A DNA stretch of 24,157 nucleotides from Bacteroidetes bacterium QS_8_64_10. Lineage in GTDB: Bacteria > Bacteroidota > Rhodothermia > Rhodothermales > Salinibacteraceae. The position numbers were made by a program, and so were the translations under genes. Of the stretch, positions 1-6,832 are shown one piece after another; positions within the stretch are counted from its first letter, which is position 1, and the number at the start of each line of letters is the position of its first letter. The notes beneath the pieces are model-generated. The model made no database searches, had not been told where the DNA came from, and saw only the letters and a list, made by a program, of their open reading frames with translations. Location of the stretch: NCBI GenBank assembly GCA_003022505.1, contig PXTQ01000006.1, forward strand, positions 1 through 24,157. Direction: 5' to 3'.

Positions 1-118
1 CGTGCCGCACGCCGGCTTTGGTCTGGGGCTGGAACGCACAGTGGCGTGGCTGGCCGGACGCGAGCACGTGCGCGAAACGATCCCGTTCCCGCGCACCCTC
101 CAGCGGCTGTATCCGTAG
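1..118 (+). CDS. asnS: Asparaginyl-tRNA synthetase, C-terminal end (partial)
   Basis: This is the last 38 codons of a class II aminoacyl-tRNA synthetase; the rest lies before the window. The enzyme charges tRNA-Asn with asparagine in the cytoplasm. The visible peptide contains class II motif 3 (GFGLGLERTV, with the ATP-binding arginine) and ends in IPFPRTLQRLYP and TAG. That ending is typical of AsnRS; AspRS usually ends differently after motif 3. The last 9 codons are duplicated about 690 bases downstream (782-814), on the far side of the toxin-antitoxin pair. AspRS is the main alternative and cannot be fully excluded from so short a piece. Confidence 0.85.
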   Translation, partial: VPHAGFGLGLERTVAWLAGREHVRETIPFPRTLQRLYP

Positions 119-121
119 CGC
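90..121 (+). repeat. Direct repeat copy 1: 3' end of asnS
   Basis: This 32-base stretch covers the last codons and stop of asnS. It recurs at 782-814 with one substitution and one inserted base. The two copies bracket the mazE/mazF-like pair. Confidence 0.8.
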
Positions 122-190
122 CGGGAATCCTACGCATGACCGCGAAGTATACTCCGGACAGCCGACTTCTCGAACCGAAGCACTTCAGCT

Positions 191-436
191 ATGAAAACGC
201 GCATTGCAAAGTGGGGTGATAGTCTGGCCGTACGCATCCCGGAAGCACTGGCGCGCGAGTTGCGCTTCCGCGAGGGCTCGCCCGTGACGATCCGCGCGAA
301 GGAAGAAGAACTGGTCGTGGAGTCAGCGCCTGACGACGAACCGTTCGATTTGGACGAACTGGTCAGCCGGATTACGGACGAAAATCAGCATGAAAGCGTT
401 GATTTTGGCGGACCGGCGGGCGAGGAGACATGGTAG
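191..436 (+). CDS. MazE-like antitoxin (AbrB/SpoVT fold)
   Basis: This is an 81-residue protein of the MazE/PemI antitoxin type. The N-terminal half (residues 1-45) has the swapped-hairpin AbrB pattern: a KWGDSLAVRIP motif (usual form KWGNSLAVRIP), then a strand rich in V, I and R. This part would bind the operon's own promoter. The acidic tail (residues 47-81, rich in D and E) is the part that in this family binds and neutralises MazF. Its last 7 bases overlap the start of the toxin gene, the usual translational coupling of such pairs. The ATG at 191 is the natural start because the AbrB motif begins immediately after it. The specific subfamily is not determined. Confidence 0.85.
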   Translation: MKTRIAKWGDSLAVRIPEALARELRFREGSPVTIRAKEEELVVESAPDDEPFDLDELVSRITDENQHESVDFGGPAGEETW

Positions 437-780
437 GCGGCGAGGAGCGCGAATACGTGCCGGAGCGCGGCGATGCCATCTGGCTGAGCTTCACGCCGCA
501 GGCGGGCACAGAGCAGGCGGGTCATCGCCCGGCCATCGTGCTCTCTCGTTCCGTCTATAATGAAAAGGCGGGCTACGCGCTGGTATGCCCAATAACGAGC
601 ACAGTAAAAGGCTATCCGTTTGAAGTACCCGTGCCGGAGGGAGGTGAGGTGTCTGGTGTCGTGCTTGCTGATCAGGTGCGCAGTCTGGACTGGCGGGCGC
701 GCAACGCACGCCTCATCGAACCACTCCCCGACGCCGTCACGGGCGAGGTGGTTGCAAAAGTGCAGACCTTGTTGCAGTAA
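430..780 (+). CDS. MazF/ChpB-like mRNA interferase toxin
   Basis: This 116-residue protein is of the MazF/PemK/ChpB family, ribosome-independent endoribonucleases that cut mRNA at short motifs. Family features seen are the N-terminal RGDAIWLSFTPQAGTEQAGHRPAIVLS block (RGD...G.EQ.G.RPA.VLS, holding the catalytic Arg), a central CPITS strand with the conserved Thr/Ser, and VLADQVRSLDW, the equivalent of the usual DQ(V/I)R motif. The length matches the family (110-120 residues). It overlaps the antitoxin gene by 7 bases, so the two are one operon. The module sits between two copies of the asnS 3' end and looks like an inserted cassette. Confidence 0.9.
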   Translation: MVGGEEREYVPERGDAIWLSFTPQAGTEQAGHRPAIVLSRSVYNEKAGYALVCPITSTVKGYPFEVPVPEGGEVSGVVLADQVRSLDWRARNARLIEPLPDAVTGEVVAKVQTLLQ

Positions 781-781
781 G

Positions 782-814
782 CGCGCACCCTCCGGCGGCT
801 GTATCCGTGAGCGC
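782..814 (+). repeat. Direct repeat copy 2: orphan asnS 3' end after the toxin-antitoxin pair
   Basis: This matches 90-121 over about 32 bases. Read in the same sense it still encodes RTLRRLYP followed by a stop (TGA here, TAG in the intact copy). It begins right after the mazF stop and is not part of any gene. It looks like the displaced original end of asnS, or an attachment-site-like scar. Confidence 0.75.
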
Positions 815-834
815 GTAAGGAAGCGGCGAACCCG

Positions 835-1629
835 TCACACCAGAAGCTCCGCGCGCATCACGGCGACGGCCCGCCCGCCGAGGTGCACGCGGTCATCCTC
901 CGCCCGAACGCGCACCGTGCCGCCGCGCCGCGAGACCTGGCGGCCCGTAAGCTCATGGCGACCCAGCAGGTCGGTCCAGAACGGCGCGAGCGCGCAGTGC
1001 GCCGATCCGGTCACGGGATCTTCGGGCACCCCCGCCGACGGCGCAAAGAAACGGCTGACGAAATCGTAGCCGGCCGCCTCGTCGTCGGCTTGCGCCGTCA
1101 CGATGACGCCGCGCGCCTCGATCCCGCCCAGCTGCGCGAGATCCGGCGACAGGTCGCGCACAGCGGCCTCATCCGGCAGCAGCGCCAGCACGTCCATGCG
1201 GTTGCGCCCGACAAACAGCGGTGCCGTGCCGAGCGCGTCCGTCAGATCGTCCAGCGGCGGCGTCTCGCGGACCGGCTCGGCGGGAAAGTCCATCCAGATG
1301 AGGTCGTCTTCTCGCCGCGCCGAGAGCGCGCCGCTTTTCGTCTCGAAGCGCGCCGTTTCATCCAGGGGCAGGTGCTCCTCGTTCCACAGAAAATGCGCCG
1401 CCGCGAGCGTGGCGTGCCCGCACAGGTCCACCTCCGTTTCGGGCGTGAACCAGCGCAACCCGAAGGCGTCGCCTCCGTGCGGCACGAGAAAGGCCGTCTC
1501 CGCGAGGTTCATCTCGGCGGCGACGTGCTGCATGCGGTCGGCGTCGGGCCAGTCGTCCAGCAGCGCGACGGCGGCGGGGTTGCCTGCGAAGAGCTGATCG
1601 GTGAAGGCGTCAATCTGGTAGAGGGTCAT
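835..1629 (-). CDS. PhzF-family isomerase-like protein
   Basis: This 264-residue protein belongs to the PhzF/YddE family, which shares the diaminopimelate epimerase fold. PhzF itself isomerises dihydro-hydroxyanthranilate in phenazine synthesis, but most family members have no assigned substrate. Two matching halves are seen. The N-terminal half has an FAGNPAAV motif (residues 14-21) and AEMNLAETAFL, in which Glu44 corresponds to the catalytic Glu of PhzF; LCGHATLAAAH follows. The C-terminal half has the mirror motif DPVTGSAHCAL. Length is normal. No phenazine genes are nearby, so a phenazine role is unlikely. It converges on the toxin gene and is followed upstream by another minus-strand gene. 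Confidence 0.9.
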   Translation of the reverse strand: MTLYQIDAFTDQLFAGNPAAVALLDDWPDADRMQHVAAEMNLAETAFLVPHGGDAFGLRWFTPETEVDLCGHATLAAAHFLWNEEHLPLDETARFETKSGALSARREDDLIWMDFPAEPVRETPPLDDLTDALGTAPLFVGRNRMDVLALLPDEAAVRDLSPDLAQLGGIEARGVIVTAQADDEAAGYDFVSRFFAPSAGVPEDPVTGSAHCALAPFWTDLLGRHELTGRQVSRRGGTVRVRAEDDRVHLGGRAVAVMRAELLV

Positions 1630-1631
1630 GC

Positions 1632-1667
1632 AGGTCGGAAAGGACGGAAGGTCAGAAGGTCGAACGG
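1632..1667. repeat. AGGTC-type periodic tract (8-9 base spacing)
   Basis: Directly upstream of the phzF-like start, AGG-(T/A)-C cores begin at 1632, 1641, 1649 and 1657. The tract resembles the AAGGTC tracts at 15285 and 17802. No mirrored arm is obvious here, so this is one of the weaker members of the set. Confidence 0.5.
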
Positions 1668-1684
1668 AGAGATGCGAGAACGCC

Positions 1685-1960
1685 TCAACGCGCTAACGTA
1701 CACGCGGTGCTTTTTGATCCAGTCGGCCAGGGGGCGTCGCGCTCCATGCAGCCTGCCGCCACGTCCAGAAACACCTGCTCCGGCGCGTCTTTCTCGCCAT
1801 CCGCCTCGCCAAACGAGAGCGTGACCGCGCGTCGCCCGCTTTGCTCTTCGACGGGGCTGACCTGTGCGTCGTGGAGCAGCACGCCTTCCAGCCGCTCGAC
1901 CAGCTCGCGAACCAGCTCTTCAAAAGCGTCGGTGCGTTGGTTTTTTGCAGTAGCACTCAT
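1685..1960 (-). CDS. Small acidic protein of unknown function
   Basis: I do not recognise this protein. It is about 91 residues from the ATG at 1960; a TTG six codons earlier is possible but less likely. It is supported by codon use: on the minus strand third positions are strongly G/C, as in the neighbouring genes, and the composition is acidic and free of the runs of R, S and P that mark shadow frames. The first half looks helical (FEELVRELVERLEGVLLHD); the middle suggests strands. No signal peptide or membrane segment is seen. It lies between the phzF-like gene (same strand) and the divergent dinB-like gene, 79 bases away. The final dozen residues look unstructured and could reflect a shifted end. 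Confidence 0.55.
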   Translation of the reverse strand: MSATAKNQRTDAFEELVRELVERLEGVLLHDAQVSPVEEQSGRRAVTLSFGEADGEKDAPEQVFLDVAAGCMERDAPWPTGSKSTACTLAR

Positions 1961-2039
1961 GGTTTGTGCTTGCAACAATGAAGAAGATAACGGTTATTGG
2001 TGCTTACGCCTTCCTTCGTTTTTGCCTCCATACAGTTTC

Positions 2040-2522
2040 ATGCGTGATCCCGACGACGCCCTCCGCGAGCACCTCATCGACAACCTTGACGGCGAAAACG
2101 CGCACCGGGGCTTTGCGGGCATCGCGCAAGACTGGCCTTCGGAGTTGCGCGGCACGCGCCCCGACGACCTGCCGCACTCCGGCTGGGAGCTGGTTGAGCA
2201 CCTGCGCCTGGCCCAGCGCGACATTCTCGATTTTTGGCAGGACCCCGGCTACACCGCGCCCGACTGGCCCGACGGTTACTGGCCGGACGAGCGAGAGCCG
2301 CCTTCCGACGACGCCTGGGATGCAAGCCTCCAGCAGTTCGACGACGACCTCGCCACGCTCAAGTCGCTGATCCGCGAGACCGCCGACCTGCACGCCGAGA
2401 TCCCGCACGGCAGCGGGCAGACGTACCTGCGCGAGGCGCTCGTGGTGGCCGACCACAACGCCTACCATCTGGGCCAGCTCGTCACGGTGCGCCGCCTGCT
2501 GGGCGCGTGGCCGCCGGGGTGA
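2040..2522 (+). CDS. DinB-family protein (putative metal-dependent, four-helix bundle)
   Basis: This 160-residue protein is of the DinB/YfiT superfamily, four-helix bundles with a His-based metal site, many of which are thiol-dependent S-transferases in low-molecular-weight thiol metabolism. Seen are HSGWELVEHLRLAQRDILDFW in the first half, containing the helix-2 His, and near the C-terminus DHNAYHLGQLVTVRRLLG, the hallmark H...H.GQ....R motif carrying the other two metal ligands. I chose the ATG at 2040 because the homologous chain begins there; the open frame extends far upstream, but that part is antisense to the small acidic gene. The substrate cannot be read from the sequence. Confidence 0.85.
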   Translation: MRDPDDALREHLIDNLDGENAHRGFAGIAQDWPSELRGTRPDDLPHSGWELVEHLRLAQRDILDFWQDPGYTAPDWPDGYWPDEREPPSDDAWDASLQQFDDDLATLKSLIRETADLHAEIPHGSGQTYLREALVVADHNAYHLGQLVTVRRLLGAWPPG

Positions 2523-2582
2523 GAATGGGTGAGCGGCAGAAAAGGGGGAGAGGAAGAGAAGCAACGTGGGAGAAGCACTCCA

Positions 2583-2606
2583 ACACCCGAACACACCAAC
2601 ACCGTG
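2583..2606. repeat. ACAC octad tract running into a start codon
   Basis: ACAC cores begin at 2583, 2591 and 2599 (exact 8-base spacing); the last octad ends in the GTG start at 2604. A purine-rich stretch (2526-2560) precedes it, a possible weak opposite arm. The tract resembles the one before the phosphoglucomutase gene (6800-6832). Confidence 0.5.
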
Positions 2607-4025
2607 AAAGCCCGTCTCGTCAAATTCTGGGAGGCCGCCCGCTCCAGCTACTGGTTCATCCCATCGCTCATGACGATGGGAGCCATCGGACTGGCGTTTG
2701 TCATGACCTACCTCGACGCCTCGCTCGGCGCGACTTGGGTCGATCAGATCGACTGGCTCTACGCCAACAAGCCGGAAGGCGCGCGAGCGCTTCTCTCGAC
2801 GATTGCCGGCTCTATGATTACGGTGGCCGGCGTCACCTTTTCGATTACGATTGCCGCCGTCGCCTACGCCACCAACAACTTCGGGCCGCGCCTGCTGACC
2901 AACTTCATGCAGGATCAGGGCAACCAGGTGACGCTCGGCACCTTCATCGCTACGTTTTTGTACTGCCTGCTCGTTCTCCGCACCATCCGCAGCCCTGAAG
3001 AGGCCGCCGCTGGCAAGCGCGTGCCCGTCGACGAGCTGGCGGGCGCGTTTGTACCGCATCTCGCTATCTTGTGCGGGCTGGCGCTTGCGCTCTGCTCGAT
3101 TGGCGTGCTGATCTTCTTCATTCACCATGTGCCGGAATCCATCCACGCCTCCAACGTGACCGCCGACATCGGGCGCAAACTCAACCAAAAGATCAAGGAG
3201 CGCTTTCCCGGCATGATCGGCTTTTCTGTGCCGGAGGACGAGGACTACGATCCGAAGGAGGACATGCCGGATGATTTCTTCGACCGGACCACGCCCGTTG
3301 ACGCGGAGGGTGACGGCTACGTGCAGTACATCGACGAGGCGCGCATCCTGCGCGTGGCCACTCGCGAGGATCTGCTCGTGCGCATCGAGTACCGGCCCGG
3401 TGACTTCGTTAGCCTCGGCAAGACGCTGGCCTGGGTCTACCCCGCCGAGCACGCCGACGACGGCATGGCAAACCACGTCCGCAACGCCTTCGTCATGGGG
3501 CGCGGGCGCACGCAGCGGCAGGATATCTTGTTCTTGGCGCAGGAACTCGTCGAGATCGCCTCGCGCGCGCTCTCGCCCGGCATCAACGATCCGTTTACAG
3601 CCATGACGTGCCTGGACTGGCTGGGCAACGCGCTCTCGAACCTGGGCCGGCGCTCCATGCCCGGAGCGTATCGTTACGACGACCACCGCGAGCTGCGCGT
3701 CATCGTGCATCCCATCACGTTCGAGGAGTTCGCCGACGCCGCCCTCGGCCCGCCGCGCCCGTACGTGGAGGCCGACCGCAACGCCGCGCTGCACATGATG
3801 AAGGTAATTGCGGACGTGGCCTGCGACCTCGAAGACGACGACCACCGCCAAGTGCTCCTGCGTCACGCCCGCGCCCTCAAGCACGGCGCGGAGCAGACGC
3901 TCTCCGACGAGGACGATCTCGACATGCTCAGCGCTCGCTTCCGCGCCACCTCGAAGCTGCTGCGCGACAATGCCGACGAGCGCGCTCTGGCCGATGAGAA
4001 GCAGTGGCTCGGCGGGAGCGGATGA
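2604..4025 (+). CDS. DUF2254 family integral membrane protein
   Basis: This 473-residue protein resembles the DUF2254 family of predicted inner-membrane proteins of unknown function. Four hydrophobic segments lie in the first third: near YWFIPSLMTMGAIGLAFVM, then STIAGSMITVAGVTFSITIA, then GTFIATFLYCLLVL, and finally HLAILCGLALALCSIGVLIFF. The remaining two thirds is a large soluble domain, including the SRALSPGINDPFTAMTCLDWLG block that I take as characteristic of the family. I prefer the GTG at 2604 over an in-frame GTG at 2529, because the 25 codons between them encode a low-complexity stretch that coincides with a periodic DNA tract. An open frame continues past the stop in the same phase (see 4026-4178). 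Confidence 0.85.
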   Translation: MKARLVKFWEAARSSYWFIPSLMTMGAIGLAFVMTYLDASLGATWVDQIDWLYANKPEGARALLSTIAGSMITVAGVTFSITIAAVAYATNNFGPRLLTNFMQDQGNQVTLGTFIATFLYCLLVLRTIRSPEEAAAGKRVPVDELAGAFVPHLAILCGLALALCSIGVLIFFIHHVPESIHASNVTADIGRKLNQKIKERFPGMIGFSVPEDEDYDPKEDMPDDFFDRTTPVDAEGDGYVQYIDEARILRVATREDLLVRIEYRPGDFVSLGKTLAWVYPAEHADDGMANHVRNAFVMGRGRTQRQDILFLAQELVEIASRALSPGINDPFTAMTCLDWLGNALSNLGRRSMPGAYRYDDHRELRVIVHPITFEEFADAALGPPRPYVEADRNAALHMMKVIADVACDLEDDDHRQVLLRHARALKHGAEQTLSDEDDLDMLSARFRATSKLLRDNADERALADEKQWLGGSG

Positions 4026-4178
4026 GACGCGCGGCGCTTCTCTGGACAGACGGGCCACATCGACGAGTCGCGGCTCGGCACGACGCTGCACGAGTCGCTT
4101 GTGGGCCGGCGCATCTCCGAGGACGGTCCCATCTCATTCTACAAAGCCGGGCGCGAGCAGCTGCGCATCGTCTTTTAG
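4026..4178 (+). pseudogene. Short gene remnant, possibly ornithine cyclodeaminase-like C-terminus
   Basis: The frame immediately after the DUF2254 stop stays open for 50 codons and reads like a protein end: GHIDESRLGTTLHESLVG, then RRISEDGPISFYKAG, then REQLRIVF and TAG. The pattern GR.S.D..I.FYK.G recalls the C-terminus of the ornithine cyclodeaminase/mu-crystallin family, but the match is weak. There is no plausible start codon and nothing upstream for the rest of the gene, so it would be a decayed fragment. It could also be chance open frame in GC-rich DNA. Confidence 0.3.
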
Positions 4179-4463
4179 CGGATTGCCCGACGGCTTCTCT
4201 CGTAGTAGACGTCGCGCACGAGCGCCGGCACGCATAGCCTGTCACTAATCACGCGCTCACCTCGGCGAACCGATCAATCGAAAAGCACCTCGGTTCTGAT
4301 CCACAAATCGGACTTGAAACCACTTAGCTCCCGCCGTCTTTTGAGCAATCAGGGAATTACGACGTAACGCCGAACAAGCGGGGAACGAGAGGAAGATCCG
4401 ACGCGAAGAAGATGAGTAACGGGATTCGCACTTCTCAAACGGCACAACCCATCGACGTAGACC
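4179..4463. other. Intergenic region without a recognised feature
   Basis: Together with the remnant before it, this leaves about 440 bases between the DUF2254 gene and the AP2-like gene. The second half (from about 4300) is noticeably richer in A/T than the surrounding genes. I see no RNA gene, strong hairpin, clear promoter or periodic tract. Confidence 0.4.
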
Positions 4464-4976
4464 ATGACCAGTAATCCGAAAAACATTTCTCGTGTGGAGA
4501 CGGGCCAGACGATTGGCTGGCAAGTACGCTTCCGGCGGCAAGGCGAGCGATACTCGAAGTTTTTCTCCGACAAGAAGCATGACGGAACGGACGGAGCTAG
4601 AGAAGCGGCCATCGCCTGGCGCGACGAGACGAAAGGCACGCTGCCCGAACGCGGCAACGCCAGCGAGACGCGCGGCAAGCGCTCGGAGACGGGCGTGCGC
4701 GGCCTCAGCATCGGCTTTCACGACGTGGGCAACGGCACACGCAACCCGTACGTGCAGGTGAGCTTCTATTCAGACGGCGACCGGAACAGCAGTTCGTTTT
4801 CGGTCGAGAAGTGGGGGCTGCGCCGCGCCGTCTGGAAGGGCTGCCGCCGCCTCGGTAAGTGGCGCGACTGGCCCATGCAGGAGATGCAGGAACACTTCGA
4901 GACGGCCATGCGCAACATCGACCCGGAGAAATACGAGCATCCCCCCGACGACGCGAAGGAGCCGGCAACGGCCTAA
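4464..4976 (+). CDS. Small protein with two AP2-like domains
   Basis: This 170-residue protein resembles the bacterial AP2/ERF-type DNA-binding domains often found beside integrases and homing nucleases. Two copies of a roughly 45-residue unit are suggested: residues 10-55, with GWQVRFRRQGERYSKFFS then GAREAAIAWRDE (three strands and a helix), and residues 80-125, with NPYVQVSFYSDGDRNSSSFS then GLRRAVWKGCRRLGKW. The region between is charged and probably flexible; the last 20 residues are acidic and disordered. No nuclease or recombinase domain is attached and no mobile-element gene is adjacent. Third-position G/C is like that of its neighbours. DNA binding is inferred from the fold; the AP2 assignment itself is moderate. 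Confidence 0.6.
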   Translation: MTSNPKNISRVETGQTIGWQVRFRRQGERYSKFFSDKKHDGTDGAREAAIAWRDETKGTLPERGNASETRGKRSETGVRGLSIGFHDVGNGTRNPYVQVSFYSDGDRNSSSFSVEKWGLRRAVWKGCRRLGKWRDWPMQEMQEHFETAMRNIDPEKYEHPPDDAKEPATA

Positions 4977-4978
4977 TT

Positions 4979-5002
4979 CCAAATCCTGCGGACAGGATTT
5001 GG
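4979..5002 (+). terminator. Perfect 10-bp hairpin after the AP2-like gene
   Basis: CCAAATCCTG and CAGGATTTGG form a perfect 10-bp stem around a CGGA tetraloop, 3 bases after the stop of the AP2-like gene. Position and symmetry suggest a transcript end, but no T-run follows; instead it runs directly into the GTGTG octad tract. Confidence 0.55.
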
Positions 5003-5050
5003 GTGTGGAGGTGTGAAGGTGTGAACGTAGGGAAGTGTGGACGTAGAACG
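5003..5050. repeat. GTGTG octad tract, exact 8-base spacing
   Basis: GTGTG or GTAGG/GTAGA cores begin at 5003, 5011, 5019, 5027, 5035 and 5043, six units at exact 8-base spacing. Between cores the sequence varies (GAG, AAG, AAC, GAA, GAC). A possible pyrimidine-rich opposite arm (5056-5074) is weak. The tract lies between the hairpin and the rlmD start. Confidence 0.75.
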
Positions 5051-5108
5051 CACAAACCTTCATGCTTTCAAACGAACAGCCCTCAACGAAGCGTGTGGAG
5101 TTGATATC

Positions 5109-6509
5109 ATGCTCCTTCAACGCGGCGACCGCGCCAACCTCGACATCGAGAAGTTCGCCGATCAGGGCAAAGGGCTGGCGCGCGTAGACGGCCTCGTCGT
5201 GTTCGTGGAGGGCGCGGTGCCGGGCGACCGCGTGCGCGCCGAAGTGACCGCGCGCAAGTCCAGCTACGCCGAGGCGCGCATCGAGGAGCTGCTGTCGGCC
5301 TCCGAGTACCGCACCGCGCCGCGCTGCCGCTACTTCCCTACGTGCGGGGGGTGCCAGTGGCAGCAGGCCGACTACGACGCGCAGGTGGCCTACAAGCGCC
5401 GGAGCGTTAAGGAAACGCTGGAGCATCAGGGCGGCTTCTCCGGCGTGAGCGTGCGCCCGGCGCTCGCCGCCGAGGAGCCGTACTACTACCGCAACCGCAT
5501 GGACTTCACGTTCAGCGACCGGCGCTGGCTTACGCCCCGCGAGAAAGAAACGGGCGAGGACTTCGACATGCGCTTCGCGCTCGGCCTGCACCCGCCGGGC
5601 GAGGGGCGCCGCGTGCTCGATCTCAAGGAGTGTCATCTACAATCTCCGCTCAGCGCCCGGCTCGTCAACGGCGTGCGCAACTTCGCCAGAGAGCGCGGCT
5701 GGCCCGCGCAGTCCAACGGGAGCGGTTACCTGCGGCGGCTCACGATCCGGCAGCCCACCCGCACCGACCACCTGATGGTGCATCTGCTCACACGCTCCGA
5801 CCAGCCAGGGCGCACCGACGCGCTCGCGGCGTTCCTGCAAAACGAGTTCCCGGAGGTCACGACGTTCGTGAGCACGGCCTACGGCGGCAAGCTGTCGGCC
5901 ATCCGCGCGGGCGGCACGACGCGGGTGCACTTCGGGCCGGGCACGGTGCGCGAAAAGATGGGCGCGTTCACCTTCGAGATCGGACCGCATGATTTCTTTC
6001 AGCCGAACACGGCGCAGGCCGAGCGCCTCTACCGGGCGGCCCGCGACGTGGCAGAGCCAGCTCCGGACGACACCGTCTACGACCTGTACTGCGGCCTGGG
6101 CGCGCTCTCGTTGTTTCTGGCGGAAGAGGCCGGGCGCGTCGTCGGTGTGGAGGACGACACCGCTATGACGAAGAAAGCGCGCCGCCACGCTGAGACGCAC
6201 GACCTCGGCAATGCCGCTTTCGCATCAGGGGCAGTGGGCGAGGTGCTGACGCCCGCCTTCGCCGAGGAGCACGGCGCGCCCGACGTGGTCGTGGCGGACC
6301 CGCCGCGCGCCGGGATGCGCGAGGCCGTCACCGAGCGGATCGCGCGGCTGCAGCCCCGCCGCCTCGTCTACGTGAGCTGCAACCCGCAGACGCAGGCCCA
6401 CGATCTGAAGCGCTTTGCGGGCGAATACGCCATCGACGCCGTGCAGCCCGTCGATCAGTTCCCGCAGACGCACCACATCGAGAATGTGGTGGCACTTGGA
6501 CGTGTTTAG
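5109..6509 (+). CDS. rlmD: 23S rRNA (uracil-5-)-methyltransferase, RlmD/RumA type
   Basis: This 466-residue SAM-dependent enzyme would methylate C5 of a uridine in 23S rRNA. Domains in order: an N-terminal TRAM-like RNA-binding domain (residues 15-60); an iron-sulfur site with Cys73, Cys79 and Cys82 (CRYFPTCGGC) plus a fourth at about Cys175 (KECHLQ); a central domain; and the Rossmann methyltransferase fold with the SAM motif VYDLYCGLGALSLF. The catalytic Cys424 lies in LVYVSCNPQTQ and the general base is Glu458 in HHIENV. All key residues are present. The start at 5109 is preferred to an upstream ATG at 5037 because TRAM homology starts soon after it and the earlier codons overlap the octad tract. 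Whether it modifies U1939, U747 or both cannot be told. Confidence 0.92.
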   Translation: MLLQRGDRANLDIEKFADQGKGLARVDGLVVFVEGAVPGDRVRAEVTARKSSYAEARIEELLSASEYRTAPRCRYFPTCGGCQWQQADYDAQVAYKRRSVKETLEHQGGFSGVSVRPALAAEEPYYYRNRMDFTFSDRRWLTPREKETGEDFDMRFALGLHPPGEGRRVLDLKECHLQSPLSARLVNGVRNFARERGWPAQSNGSGYLRRLTIRQPTRTDHLMVHLLTRSDQPGRTDALAAFLQNEFPEVTTFVSTAYGGKLSAIRAGGTTRVHFGPGTVREKMGAFTFEIGPHDFFQPNTAQAERLYRAARDVAEPAPDDTVYDLYCGLGALSLFLAEEAGRVVGVEDDTAMTKKARRHAETHDLGNAAFASGAVGEVLTPAFAEEHGAPDVVVADPPRAGMREAVTERIARLQPRRLVYVSCNPQTQAHDLKRFAGEYAIDAVQPVDQFPQTHHIENVVALGRV

Positions 6510-6559
6510 CGCGTCAACCCAAAGCCGCTTGTTCGGGTCGTTTTGCTTTGCCCGAATGG

Positions 6560-6648
6560 ACGTATTGCGTAATGCGTATTGCGTGAGGCTGCCCGTAGAA
6601 AACGCATCGCCGGAAACGCCCTTGCCTTTTCACGCTTTACGCTAAACG
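6560..6648. repeat. CGT heptad inverted tract
   Basis: Left arm: CGT cores begin at 6561, 6568, 6575 and 6582 (7-base spacing). Right arm: ACG cores at 6632, 6639 and 6646, also 7 apart. Arms 6568-6586 and 6630-6648 are inverted relative to each other; the GCGT cores pair but most A/T spacer bases do not. It lies between the codirectional rlmD and phosphoglucomutase genes. Confidence 0.75.
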
Positions 6649-6799
6649 GAGACGGTGCTTCACACCGCGACGTGAGCCATCCTGCGGTTTGAACCGCGTC
6701 GTCGCAATCCGTACACTACTGAATCAAGCACGATAGCGCCCCAGTCGCCACAGACCTGCAATCACGTACTGACGCGAAGATAGCCTTTTCCATCCGAAT
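6649..6799. other. Intergenic remainder with a small palindrome
   Basis: This is part of the 320-base gap before the phosphoglucomutase gene. It holds a 14-base palindrome at 6684-6697 (GCGGTT, TG, AACCGC). No RNA gene or convincing promoter is seen. Confidence 0.35.
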
Positions 6800-6832
6800 A
6801 CTTCCAAACACCCACACCCCCACACTCTCATG
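6800..6832. repeat. ACAC-type octad tract ending in a start codon
   Basis: Octads begin at 6800 (ACTTCCAA), 6808 (ACACCCAC), 6816 (ACCCCCAC) and 6824 (ACTCTCAT). The last octad supplies the A and T of the ATG at 6830. The spacing is exactly 8. It resembles 2583-2606, which also runs into a start codon. Confidence 0.65.

Noticed and set aside
835..1629. Phenazine biosynthesis locus
   Set aside because: Only a PhzF-family protein is present. The family is widespread outside phenazine producers, and no other phz gene is nearby.
1707..2039. An N-terminal extension of the DinB-like gene
   Set aside because: The frame is open, but the extension is serine-rich and antisense to the small acidic gene, and DinB homology begins at the ATG of 2040.
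2004..4091. A 695-codon open frame on the minus strand
   Set aside because: It is antisense to the DinB-like and DUF2254 genes, which have clear family motifs. Its translation is rich in H, V, R and E without domains, as expected from GC-rich shadow frames.
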